64,000 bases of DNA. It comes from Vicinamibacteraceae bacterium (GTDB taxonomy: Bacteria > Planctomycetota > Phycisphaerae > Phycisphaerales > UBA5793). Positions within the stretch are counted from its first letter, which is position 1; each line of letters opens with the position of its first letter. Under the pieces are notes generated by a model. The model saw only the letters and a list, made by a program, of their open reading frames with translations, searched no databases and was not told the origin of the DNA. Where the stretch lies: the NCBI GenBank assembly GCA_011525805.1, contig WYBR01000003.1, positions 17,042 through 81,041 of the forward strand, written 5' to 3'. Both the position numbers and the translations under genes were made by a program. Shown piece after piece: positions 36,757-45,123 of the stretch.

Positions 36757-38199
36757 TCACCCCACCGGCAGAACACGCTGCAGCCGCTGCACCACCGCCG
36801 CGATCACCTCCACCGCCGCGTCAACCTCCTCATCCGTCGTCTCCTCCGCGAGGCTGAAGCGGATCGAGCCGTGCGCGAGGCGCTCCTCAACGCCCATCGC
36901 CAGCAGGATGGGCGAAGGATCGAGCGAACCGCTGCTGCACGCCGCACCCGCCGAAGCGCACACGCCGCGCTCGCTCAGCCCCATCAGGATCGCCTCCGCT
37001 TCGAGGCGGTCGAACGCGATGTTGGTCGTGTTCCACATCCGCCGACTCGGATCGGTCGCGCCATTCACGACGCTGCCGGGCACGCGCTCGAGGATGAGCC
37101 GCTCGAGCCGGTCCCGCCGCGCCGCCGTCGCCCGCGCGGCCGGATGCAGTGAACTCACCACACAGGGCACAGAGAGATTCTCTGATTTGGATTGATCCGC
37201 CTCCTCCCCCGCTTCTCTCGGCGCTCTCTGCGATGAAGACTCCTCACTCTCTCCCTGCCCTCCCCGTGCTCTTCCCTCGACCCTGAGCGGCTCGGGACCG
37301 AAGGGCTGTGCCCTCTGTGGTGAAGTTGGATTCGAGAATCTCGACAGAGCCAACTCCGCCGCGACGCCCAGGCCGATGATGCCGGGCACATCTTCCGTCC
37401 CCCCACGGCGCTCGCGCTCGTGCGGCCCGCCGACGATCTGCGATTGCAGCCGCACGCCGCGGCGCACAAACAGCCCGCCGATCCCCTTTGGCCCGTGGAA
37501 TTTGTGCCCCGCGAAACTCAGCAGATCCACGCCCAGCGCCCGCGCATCCGTGGGCAACTTGCCCACCCACTGCACCGCATCGGTGTGGAAGAGCGCTTTG
37601 CGGTCGATCGCCTTCGCCGCCGCAACCAGGTCCGCGAGCGGCTGGATCACGCCCGTCTCGTTGTTCGCCCAGATGATCGAGATGAGCGCGACGCGGCCGT
37701 CGTGCGACCGCATCGCCGATGCAAGATCATCCGGCGTCACCAGCCCCGCGCGCGACACGGGCAGGCGCACAATGGTGAAGCCCTCTTTCTCCAGTCGCTC
37801 CATCGCCTCGCGCACCGCCGAGTGCTCGACCGGTGTGGTGATGATGACATCACGAGCAAGGTGGATTCCACCCCCTCCCCCGGCTCTGCGGGAAAGGGCC
37901 GGGTTGGGGGTCCTCTCCTGCTCTCCTGCTCTCCTGCTCAACTCTCTGTGAGCCACTCCAAAGATCGCCAGGTTGCACGACTCCGTCCCGCTGGAGGTGA
38001 AGACAATCTCCGCCGGCTGCGCGATCAAGAGCCGCGCCACGGTTTCGCGCGCCAGTTCCACCTTCGCCCGCACCTGCTGGCCGAAGCGATGCACGCTCGA
38101 CGGGTTGCCCCAGTCGGCGCGCATCGCCTCCGCGACGGCTTCGACAACCTCCGCCGCCGGCCGCGTCGTCGCGTTGTGATCGAGATAGATCGCCCGCAT
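36757..38199 (-). CDS. Cysteine desulfurase enlarged by two repeat insertions
   Basis: A PLP enzyme that takes sulfur from cysteine for Fe-S cluster or tRNA thiolation. The 480-residue product matches NifS/IscS: YLDHNATTRPAAEVVEAVAE, SSGTESCNLAIFGV, the PLP Lys in SFAGHKFHGPKGIG, and the Cys loop GVCASAGAACSSGSLDPSP. The usual length is about 380-400. Two in-frame insertions explain the excess: about 25 residues (EQERTPNPALSRRAGGGGGI, from a GC-rich repeat at 37866-37912) and about 65 residues (from SNPTSPQRAQPFGPEPLRVE onward, from a cacagag-type repeat at 37155-37335). Catalytic residues remain, so the enzyme may still work. Confidence 0.92.
   Translation of the reverse strand: MRAIYLDHNATTRPAAEVVEAVAEAMRADWGNPSSVHRFGQQVRAKVELARETVARLLIAQPAEIVFTSSGTESCNLAIFGVAHRELSRRAGEQERTPNPALSRRAGGGGGIHLARDVIITTPVEHSAVREAMERLEKEGFTIVRLPVSRAGLVTPDDLASAMRSHDGRVALISIIWANNETGVIQPLADLVAAAKAIDRKALFHTDAVQWVGKLPTDARALGVDLLSFAGHKFHGPKGIGGLFVRRGVRLQSQIVGGPHERERRGGTEDVPGIIGLGVAAELALSRFSNPTSPQRAQPFGPEPLRVEGRARGGQGESEESSSQRAPREAGEEADQSKSENLSVPCVVSSLHPAARATAARRDRLERLILERVPGSVVNGATDPSRRMWNTTNIAFDRLEAEAILMGLSERGVCASAGAACSSGSLDPSPILLAMGVEERLAHGSIRFSLAEETTDEEVDAAVEVIAAVVQRLQRVLPVG
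37155..37335. repeat. 'cacagag' repeat inserted in the cysteine desulfurase gene
   Basis: caccacacagggcacagag (37155) and ggctgtgccctctgtggtga (37306-37325) are the inverted ends of an element about 175 bases long, related to the one at 26606-26762. It is read through in frame and gives about 65 extra residues. Confidence 0.75.
37860..37950. repeat. GC-rich repeat arm plus short tandem in the cysteine desulfurase gene
   Basis: ccccctcccccggctctgcg then ggaaagggccgggttggggg (37866-37907) is one arm of the element at 2158-2290. Directly after it, three or four copies of ctctcctg (about 37912-37940) form a short tandem. The reading frame stays open, giving about 25 additional residues. Confidence 0.7.
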
Positions 38200-38651
38200 G
38201 GCGGAGAATCATAGATCGCAGCGCGGCAGCGCCCGCTGGAGCCAGTCGCCGTCGCGCACGACCAGCGTCAGGGAGGGTGCACGCAGGGCGGCGTGGCGCT
38301 TTCGCCCCGGAGGGGCGCCAGTGTGTAGCCACGGGTGGAGCGAGCCGAGGCGCAACCCGGCGAGTGGAACCCGTGGGCGGCGGCGCGCAAAGATTCCACC
38401 GCCCCGGAGGGGCGGAAGAGGTGTGCGCATCGCTGCACGCACAGGACGGACGAAAGCGCGCGCCTGGACTTCGACCCTCTCCATCGCCCCATCCGGGGCG
38501 AATCGAATCGAAGAGCGCCCGCATCCACGGGTTCCGCGATGCGAAGCATCGCTCCACCCGTGGCTACACTCCCGAACCCCTCCGGGGTCAAGTCCAACAA
38601 CTCCAATCCCGTGCCATAAGCCTGGACTACAGGCGCACCGCCCACTTTGAC
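38200..38651. repeat. Large imperfect inverted repeat ('ccccggaggggc / ccacgggtggagcg' element)
   Basis: The whole 452-base gap is filled by repeats and holds no credible gene. The unit cgccccggaggggc + tagccacgggtggagcg (38302-38346) returns inverted as cgctccacccgtggctaca + cccctccgggg (38547-38590). A second, partial ccccggaggggcgg is at 38403-38416 and catccggggcga near 38490. Elements of this type are common in planctomycetes (recalled). It may fold into long hairpins. Confidence 0.75.
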
Positions 38652-40600
38652 TCACTCATCTCCCTCAAACCCGTACGCCTCGGCCAGATCGATGGTGAAC
38701 GACACCGTCATCCACGGCGAGACTTCGATCACCTCCGGACGATAGTCGTTCACATCCTCGCGCGGCAGCATCCAGATGTCGATCGCCTCGGGCAGAAGGC
38801 GAACGCTCCGCACGCGCACCCACACATTCATCGTCGAGCTAGGCCAGAGCGTTCGCCAACCGGGTTCGGCGACGACCGCTGGCTCACCGCTGAAGGCCCG
38901 GCGTTCGGTCTCCTCATCGTGATAGGGCGCGAAGCGGTAGTCGAACTGGTCGTAGCGCCGCCGTGCCGCGTAGTCGCTCAGGTGCAGCAGGCGCCTGCGA
39001 CCGGCGTGCTCCACGTCCTCCGGAGGCGGCACCGAGAGGATCGCGACATACTCGCCCCGCGACGGGCGTTTGGCCAACTCCTGAAACGACGTCCCCGGCA
39101 GAAAAAACCCGAACCACGGATCGATGATCGACCACCGGCCGGAGCAGAAAACTTCCAGGGAGGAGTGGCTGTAGAGCGTTTTGTCGATCCGCGGATCCGA
39201 TCCCGGAATGCTCACTTGGGCGCGACGCGTGCGATACCCCAGGTCTTCGAGCAGTGCGCGAGTGAAGAGATTCATGCACGCGCAGAAACCACGATCGCGC
39301 CGACCGGTTTCTTCGACCGAGCGAATGCCCGTATCCTCCGCGACCGGGTAGATCTGGTGGTGCACGTATTCGTACACCTCGCGCAACTCATCGTCGCCCG
39401 TGGGCAAACCGAACCCGAGACGGCCCGCCGTCACCGCGACTCGCTCCCGCGACCCTTCGCGCTGCTCGTACTCCATCAGCACTCCGAGTCGGTACGGAGG
39501 CGTGAACGCCGGCCCGAAGTCGGGTTCGCGATCCAGCACGCGCAGCAGGTCAGGGCCATCGACCCCCTGCCGGACCCGCGGCCGGCGATGCAGTTGCACG
39601 GTGTCGAATGTCGGAGCAACATCCAGTTCCCAGAAGTACAGCAGCGAAGGGTCCGCCGCCGCCAGGCGCATCTCCGGCCGCGCTTCGTTGATCACGGCGC
39701 CCTCCCGCGGCCATTCAATCCTGGGTGCCGGCAATCGTTCCTCCATGCGCGGCGGCGCGCCGGCATAGGGATCGATGAAGCGATGGCTCGAAACATCGCC
39801 CAGTGCAATGGCGTATCGCCGGCCATTGGTCCGCGGATCGCTGTTGTCCGAAGTCGAGAAGCGAACCGCGCCACCCAGATGCGCATATCGACCCGTCCCC
39901 GCTTCGACCACTTCCTCCCTCATTGCGTGTGCGCCGCGGAGGGGCACGCCGTCCTCAAGCAGTACGAGACGCGAGCCGTTCATCGTTTCCAGATCGGAGG
40001 GCCAGCCCAGAAGGACCGTCGGCAGGTGGTAGACGTACTCGAGTCCCACTCCCGGCTTGATCGCATCGGCGGGGACGACGGCCACCGGTGTAAATCCCCA
40101 GCCCCACTGATCGGCAATTGAGTCCCGTGTGAACCTGATCGTGTATCTCCGCCCGTTCGTCCGCGGATCGCTGCCGTCCGTCGAAGAGAAGTACAGCGTC
40201 GGCCCCCAGTGCGAGAACCGCCCGCCGCCAATTTCGCGGATCTCCGCGTGAGGCCGCGCCGCCTGCGTCAACTCCACGTCATCCTCGAAAAGACGAAGAC
40301 CCGTCTTCCGGTCGTCGCGCTCGTTGGGCGAGAGCAGCGGAATGCGCGCGATGAAGCACAGGCCGCGCTCGGGCCGAATGTCCGTCAGCGGCAGGCGGAT
40401 CTCGGAGAGGTTCGCCCCCCCCCATCGCGCTCGACGGCCGCCGGACGAACCTGCGCCGGCCCCGCCGCAGTCGCAGCCGACAGCCGGTTGTCGACCGAGC
40501 CGCCGGCGCGCCACAACAGCACCGCGCCCGAGGCCAGCGCTGCGCCGCCCGCAATCAGGGAAAGCAACGCCCGGCTCAGGTTGTCACCCGACTTGCGCAT
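38652..40600 (-). CDS. Exported or membrane-anchored transglutaminase-like protein, frameshifted at a G9 tract
   Basis: A transglutaminase-like (papain-fold) protein, about 649 residues if repaired. The N-terminus, in one frame from ATG 40600, is MRKSGDNLSRALLSLIAGGA with one membrane segment. The body continues in another frame after 40415-40423, where the coding strand has nine consecutive G. A run of 10 or 7 would restore the frame. The C-terminal core has the triad candidates Cys in GFCACMN, His in YSHSSLEVF and Asp in SIIDPWFG. Upstream are two similar beta modules (DGSDPRTNGRRYTI and DNSDPRTNGRRYAI). It may be a real null allele, a slippage switch or a sequencing error. Confidence 0.75.
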
Positions 40601-40808
40601 CGAGCCATCCCCGCGGGAGCAGGATTCCGTGCGCCGCCCGCGCCCGCGAGGCATTGTAGACTCGCGAGCACAGGCCGCGAGCCCGCGACGCCGCTTGACG
40701 CGGCGCATATCATCACCGCTCAATCCGGATTGCCCGCCGCCCTCCGCGCGGCCCAGAAACAGCCCTCAGCGCAACCCTCTCGCCCGCGGGAGGGGGAGAC
40801 AGCCCGCC

Positions 40809-41369
40809 ATGAAATCCACCGAACTCCGCCCCGGCATGGCGGTCCGCCTCGAAGGCAACATGTACGTCATCACGCAGTTTCAGCACATCACGCCGGGCAA
40901 CTGGCGGGCCATGGTCAACCTCCGCCTCAAGAACGTCCAGACCGGCCTGGTCATGGAGAAGCGCTTCCGCAGCGGCGAAGACATCGAGCAGATCGACCTC
41001 GACCGCCGCGAGATGGAGTACCTTTACTCTGACGCCTCCGGACACGTCTTCATGGACAACGCCACCTACGACCAGACCACGCTCAGCGACGACTTCGTCG
41101 GCGAGTCGATGAAGTTCCTCAAGCCCAACACCGTCGTCAATGTCCTCGTCTGCGAGGGCAAGCCCCTGACGATCGAACTGCCCGCGACCGTCGATCTGCT
41201 CGTCACGCAGACGACGCCCGCCATCAAGGGCGCCACGGCCACGAACCAACTCAAGGAAGCGACGCTCGAAACCGGCCTCAAGACGCGCGTTCCCCCCTTC
41301 ATCGAAGAGGGTGAACTCATCCGAATCAGCACCGCCGACGGCTCCTACCAGAGCCGGGCGAAGGAATAG
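40809..41369 (+). CDS. efp: Elongation factor P
   Basis: Rescues ribosomes stalled on proline runs. The 186-residue protein has the three-domain EF-P layout: KOW-like N-terminus (STELRPGMAVRLEGNMYVI), middle OB domain (YLYSDASGHVFMDNATYDQT) and C-terminal OB domain with the EF-P signature (KGATATNQLKEATLETGLKT). In the tip loop HITPGNWRAMV, the usual modified Lys or Arg position is Asn31, so the known Lys lysylation or Arg rhamnosylation cannot occur there. ATG 40809 is chosen because the domain starts at once. No modification gene (epmA/earP type) is nearby. Confidence 0.95.
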   Translation: MKSTELRPGMAVRLEGNMYVITQFQHITPGNWRAMVNLRLKNVQTGLVMEKRFRSGEDIEQIDLDRREMEYLYSDASGHVFMDNATYDQTTLSDDFVGESMKFLKPNTVVNVLVCEGKPLTIELPATVDLLVTQTTPAIKGATATNQLKEATLETGLKTRVPPFIEEGELIRISTADGSYQSRAKE

Positions 41370-41381
41370 GCCGCCTCGCGT

Positions 41382-41969
41382 TCAGCGCAGGTCGAGGACC
41401 AGCGTCGCCGACAGACGCTGATTGGGCAGGACGACTGTGGCGCCGAGCCGGGCCGTGTCGGGCGGATTCGCCAGGCCGTCCAGTCCGAGCCGCAAGCGGT
41501 ACGTGCGCGTCACGTCATCGTAGTGGCGGGAATTGGCGTCGAGGTCGTTCAGATCAATCTCCCACGTTCCGAGGCGGGCGCTTCCCGGCAGCGCATCGGC
41601 CGCGAGCAGTTCCACCCGCACGAGGCCCACGCCCTTGGTCGTATGGCCGTAGCGGTCGAGAAACTCGATGTGCGCTTCGATGACCGACACCGCGCCCTCC
41701 TGGCGCAGAGCGTGCGTGAGCGGATGGATGCGGATGGAAGCGGGTCGGAAAGGCCAGGCGGCCGGCCGCGCCTCGTGCAATGGCTCTGCCTCCGGGCCGC
41801 TCAATCCACCCGGTTCGCCCGCACCCGGCTGGGCGGCGTCGGCCTCGGACATGGGGGCGATGGGCTGTTCCTGCACCCGATCGCCTCCGCCGCGCTGCTC
41901 CGCGCAGCCGGCGAGCGCCGCGCACGCCGCGCACGCCGCCGCCATCGCCGTGATCCGCTGCCGCATCAT
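41382..41969 (-). CDS. Predicted lipoprotein, unknown function
   Basis: 195 residues from ATG 41969 (MMRQRITAMAAACAACAALA). The lipobox is ALAGC, so Cys near residue 22 would be lipidated after export. The mature part has a Glu/Pro/Ala-rich linker and one beta-rich domain: RIHPLTHALRQEGAVSVIEA, HIEFLDRYGHTTKGVG, RLGTWEIDLNDLDANSRHYD, and a C-terminal LATLVLDLR-like strand. It is convergent with efp, and just downstream of the phage structural genes on the same strand. No function is assigned. Confidence 0.75.
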   Translation of the reverse strand: MMRQRITAMAAACAACAALAGCAEQRGGGDRVQEQPIAPMSEADAAQPGAGEPGGLSGPEAEPLHEARPAAWPFRPASIRIHPLTHALRQEGAVSVIEAHIEFLDRYGHTTKGVGLVRVELLAADALPGSARLGTWEIDLNDLDANSRHYDDVTRTYRLRLGLDGLANPPDTARLGATVVLPNQRLSATLVLDLR

Positions 41970-42031
41970 TGGAGGCTTCTCATCGGTGCATTCCCGGGGG
42001 CGCGATGAATCCACCAGAACGATAGATGACC

Positions 42032-42334
42032 CTAGCCCGCCTGATCCAATGACCGCCGGTCCAGGGCCCGGCAGCGCCGCAGTTCCCCGGCCACCTGCTC
42101 GCAGGCGCGGGCGAGGCGGTCCTGCCCCTCGCGCACCGCCGCCATCGCCGCCGTGTTGTCGCGGACCACGCCGAGCACCTCCCGCAGCGCCGTCCGCTCG
42201 TCGAGAAGGCGGGCGTGCGCTTCGCTCAGTTCCCGCTCGCGCTGGCTCGAGTGCCTTCGCTCGATGATCCACAGCAGCCCCATGAGGCCCGCGGCCCCGA
42301 ACTGCGCCAGAGGTTGAAGGATGGACTCTTCCAT
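42032..42334 (-). CDS. Holin-like small membrane protein
   Basis: 100 residues. One membrane segment (LAQFGAAGLMGLLWIIE, about 8-25) is followed by a long charged helix with coiled-coil heptads (RERELSEAHARLLDERTALR to the end). The pattern resembles BhlA/XhlA-type phage holins or haemolysins. The location at the end of a capsid gene cluster fits phage lysis, but no endolysin gene was found nearby. Its stop is TAG, which matters for reading the TAG inside the capsid gene. Confidence 0.55.
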   Translation of the reverse strand: MEESILQPLAQFGAAGLMGLLWIIERRHSSQRERELSEAHARLLDERTALREVLGVVRDNTAAMAAVREGQDRLARACEQVAGELRRCRALDRRSLDQAG

Positions 42335-42441
42335 GTTTCACGCGTCCCGTCGAATGCGCTGGATGCGAAGGCGCGAGCGGTCTCGCGAAGCGCAACACAG
42401 TGGTGCACGCAAATCCTCGATGCTTCAATGCATCTTTTCCC

Positions 42442-43089
42442 TCACCACCTCACAAACTGCACAACGCTCAGCGAGCGCACGACGTCCGCGACGCCGTCGC
42501 CGTCGAGATCGAGGCGGACGCGCGCCCGCTGGCGGGCCGAGGCAAAGCGCTGGCGATACGAGGCGGCGCGCAGGCGCAGGTACGGCTCATCCGCGAGGAT
42601 CGATGCGGCCGAGGCGAAGATCGCTTCGAGCGTCCCCAGCGATTCCACCTGCGCCATCTCGTCGGCGTTGACCACGGCCTCGACCGTCGCCTCTCCCTCC
42701 TCCGCCTCCGCCACGTCCGGCTCAATGCCGGCCATGCGCATGACCTGCCGGTGCAGGACTTCAATCTGCGGGGCGAAGGAGCGCACCGTATACACCGCCG
42801 CGGCGCTGTCGGGAGGCGGCAGCAGCGGATCATCGATTCGCCGACGAAGCAGCGACACCGTCAGTTCCGTCGCCGAGACCCGCTCCACGACCTCCACGGC
42901 CCGGTCGCTGATGGAGATGACGTGGCCCGCTCCCACGCCCGCCGCCTCGAAGTCCGCCGACGCCGAGGTGAACGACGTCCCGCTCACCACCCCGTCCGTC
43001 CCGCTCGCCAGCAGGAGCGAGGCGAACTGCACGTCGCGGAAGAGATTGGGTTCGAGCACGAGCAGGTGACGATCGGCTGCGAAGGACAT
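42442..43089 (-). CDS. Phage head-tail connector-like protein, unconfirmed
   Basis: 215 residues, just downstream of the capsid gene. Features: LFRDVQFASLLLASGTDGVV, a Ser/Thr-rich region with ISDRAVEVVERVSATELTVS, an acidic stretch (EPDVAEAEEGEATVEAVV), and ADEPYLRLRAASYRQRFASA followed by VRLDLDGDGVADVVRS. Position suggests a head-completion or connector role in the phage particle. I do not recognise the family from the sequence, so this is context only. Confidence 0.5.
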   Translation of the reverse strand: MSFAADRHLLVLEPNLFRDVQFASLLLASGTDGVVSGTSFTSASADFEAAGVGAGHVISISDRAVEVVERVSATELTVSLLRRRIDDPLLPPPDSAAAVYTVRSFAPQIEVLHRQVMRMAGIEPDVAEAEEGEATVEAVVNADEMAQVESLGTLEAIFASAASILADEPYLRLRAASYRQRFASARQRARVRLDLDGDGVADVVRSLSVVQFVRW

Positions 43090-43176
43090 GGCGAACCTCG
43101 TTGACGCGAAGGGAACATTCGGAAAACCGGCCGCGGACCGTCAGGCCCGCGACCGGGAGCGGAGGAGAGAGATGAA

Positions 43177-43512
43177 TTACGACGTGCCCAGCGCGCGAAT
43201 GATCGCGTGAGCGTTCTCGTTGCGCATCTCGAGGGTGTACTCGCCGATGATCTCGCCGACTTCCGAGTCGCCGGCGCTGCTCAGCGGCTTGTAGTGGAAA
43301 CTGCGGCCCGCCAGCGGCATGACGCCCAGACGCGAGCGGTCGAGCAGGAGCACCGTGTCCGCGGGCACCCAGCGACTGAGCACGACCCGGCACACGCCGA
43401 AGTCCGACTCGTAGACCGCGACGAACTCGCGCAGGCGGTCGTCCTCGCTCGTGTACTGCCGGTTCGGGAAGAGCATCGAGTTGATGCGCCGCTTCTGAAA
43501 GCCGTTGACCAC
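43177..43512 (-). CDS. Major capsid protein, C-terminal part after an in-frame TAG
   Basis: Same frame as the N-terminal part at 43633-44352. VNGFQKRRINSMLFPNRQYT, FVAVYESDFGVCRVVLSRWV, LLLDRSRLGVMPLAGRSFHY and GEYTLEMRNENAHAIIRAL are typical of the C-terminal half of SU10/DUF5309-type HK97-fold capsids. The bases between 43513 and 43632 also read on in frame (GVGAIPPGEGVNEDLLTEEI), so nothing else is lost besides the stop. Alone, this part would not make a capsid; it is shown separately because translation would need readthrough or restart. Confidence 0.75.
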   Translation of the reverse strand: MVNGFQKRRINSMLFPNRQYTSEDDRLREFVAVYESDFGVCRVVLSRWVPADTVLLLDRSRLGVMPLAGRSFHYKPLSSAGDSEVGEIIGEYTLEMRNENAHAIIRALGTS

Positions 43513-43632
43513 GATCGTGTCGATCGTGCCCGAACTCGACTCCCAGGCGATGCGCAGTGCGGCGTTGAGAATCTCTTCGGTGAGCAGGTCCTCGTTGACG
43601 CCCTCGCCGGGCGGAATGGCGCCGACGCCCGG

Positions 43633-44352
43633 CTAGAAGATGTTGGTGCTGATGCGGCGGATGACGCCGTCCATCGTGCGCCGCACGGTGGTCGAGCCTT
43701 CCTGATCCGCCGCCGGCGCCGTGCCGTTGATCACGCAGTTCTCCAGGTCGCGCACCAGTTCGCGCAGCCGCTGCTGCTTCTGGTAGTCGAGTTCATCGCG
43801 CAGGGCGTGGAGGCGGACCGCCTGCTGCGATCCCGAGACCTCGACGCTGGAGGTGAAGATCTGCGTGTAGTTGCGCTGCCGCGTGCGATTGGTGAAGCGG
43901 CTGGCGGGCCGGTCGGCCCCTTCGAGCGCCGCGTTGCCGAGGATGTGAAGGACCTGGTCGTCGGCGAGCGCCTCGTTGGCCGTGCCGCCGTAGCCGCGGA
44001 TCACCGTCAGCGTCTCCGTGCCGGTGTCCACGTTGGTCACGAGCATGACTTCGCGGCTGCCCTCCACCTGGATCTGGTCGCCGACGCGGAAAATCGAGGC
44101 GTCATCGACGACGAAGTTGGTGTCGGTGAGGGCGTTGACGTAGGTCGCGTCGTTGATCTGCCCGCGGTTGGGCAGGAGCGTGTCTTCGAGCCACTCGTGG
44201 ATGGTGCTGATGGCCGGCCGCGCAGGATCGCCGAGGTGGTCGAGCAGCGGCGTCTCGTAGGGACTCACGATCCCGATGATGTCGGAGACGTCTTCGACGA
44301 TCTCCGGCAGCGTCGCGCCCGCCGCGTAGGTTGCCTTTCCGGTGAATGACAT
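43633..44352 (-). CDS. Major capsid protein, N-terminal part ending at an in-frame TAG
   Basis: 239 residues, HK97-fold major capsid protein of the SU10/DUF5309 type: LPEIVEDVSDIIGIVSPYET, PLLDHLGDPARPAISTIHEW, ITVIRGYGGTANEAL-like block, and RQRNYTQIFTSSVEVSGSQQ. It stops at TAG codon 240 (43633-43635) in RISTNIF*PGVGAIPPG; the frame continues unbroken to 43177, for about 391 codons in all. One change (for example CAG to TAG) would explain it. The portal and scaffold genes lie upstream in the same direction and appear intact. Confidence 0.8.
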   Translation of the reverse strand: MSFTGKATYAAGATLPEIVEDVSDIIGIVSPYETPLLDHLGDPARPAISTIHEWLEDTLLPNRGQINDATYVNALTDTNFVVDDASIFRVGDQIQVEGSREVMLVTNVDTGTETLTVIRGYGGTANEALADDQVLHILGNAALEGADRPASRFTNRTRQRNYTQIFTSSVEVSGSQQAVRLHALRDELDYQKQQRLRELVRDLENCVINGTAPAADQEGSTTVRRTMDGVIRRISTNIF

Positions 44353-44470
44353 GGAGGGTTCCTTTCAGTGTGTGTGTCGTGTTTGATCGATGCGCGTTGC
44401 TCAGTCGTGGGTCGCTGACCCGAGAGGCGTTGCGAGTGCGAGACGCGCTTGCGTGTTCGCCTCGTGCGCC

Positions 44471-45085
44471 TCATCGCGGCGCGCTGCGCCGCAGGTTCAT
44501 GTAGTGCATGACGTCCGCGTTGTGTCCGCTGCGCCTCGCGGCGATGGCGGCGCGATCGAGGTCGCGCTCGCCCTGGACGGCCGGCTGCACCGCCGGCCCC
44601 ATCGCCGCCGTGTGCCGCGGCGCGGAGTGATTCGTGCGGAACATCTGCGGCCGCCGGCGCCGCACGTTCTCGATCGCGGCGGCGACGTCAGCCTCGCCTT
44701 CGTTCAATGCCGACTCGACGAGCAGCCGCGCCGCTTCGAGATCCGTCGCGCCCGACTCGACCAGCCCCGCTTCGATCGCGGCGCGCCGCTCCACCTGCGC
44801 CAGCCGCTGCTGCGCCGCCTGCGCTTCGCGCGTCGCCTCCTCAAGCCGCGCCCTGGTCTCCGCCAGTTCACGCTCCGCCGCCTGAGCCCGCTTGCGATAG
44901 CGGATCGCCTCGCTGACGCTCACCAGCCGTTCGCCCGTCTCGCGGACTTCGTTCGCCGGCGACGACGCCTCAGATTCAGCGGGCGCCGCATCGCTGGACG
45001 GCGTCGCATCATCCGGAGACGTTTCACTCAGTGCGTTCACCGCTTCGACGGGTTCGACCTCGATCTGTTCCGTTGCTTCGTTCAT
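44471..45085 (-). CDS. Phage scaffold-like coiled-coil protein
   Basis: 204 residues. An acidic, Ser/Pro-rich N-terminus (TEQIEVEPVEAVNALSETSP) leads to a long coiled coil (KRAQAAERELAETRARLEEA, TREAQAAQQRLAQVERRAAI), and the C-terminus is basic. Helical, disordered proteins between portal and capsid genes are usually scaffolding proteins that shape the prohead and then leave it. The call rests on position and on this composition. It starts 38 bases downstream of the portal gene stop. Confidence 0.65.
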   Translation of the reverse strand: MNEATEQIEVEPVEAVNALSETSPDDATPSSDAAPAESEASSPANEVRETGERLVSVSEAIRYRKRAQAAERELAETRARLEEATREAQAAQQRLAQVERRAAIEAGLVESGATDLEAARLLVESALNEGEADVAAAIENVRRRRPQMFRTNHSAPRHTAAMGPAVQPAVQGERDLDRAAIAARRSGHNADVMHYMNLRRSAPR

Positions 45086-45123
45086 GGCTCTGACTCCAAT
45101 GCGCGTGTGCGATTGAGATGGAC

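Noticed and set aside
38209..38655. Short ORFs in the gap after the cysteine desulfurase
   Set aside because: They are translations of the large inverted repeat, in several frames, without ribosome sites.
43633..43635. TAG as a recoded glutamine codon throughout the phage region
   Set aside because: The adjacent holin-like gene ends with TAG, and host genes such as efp and the HIT gene also do. A local nonsense change or readthrough is simpler.
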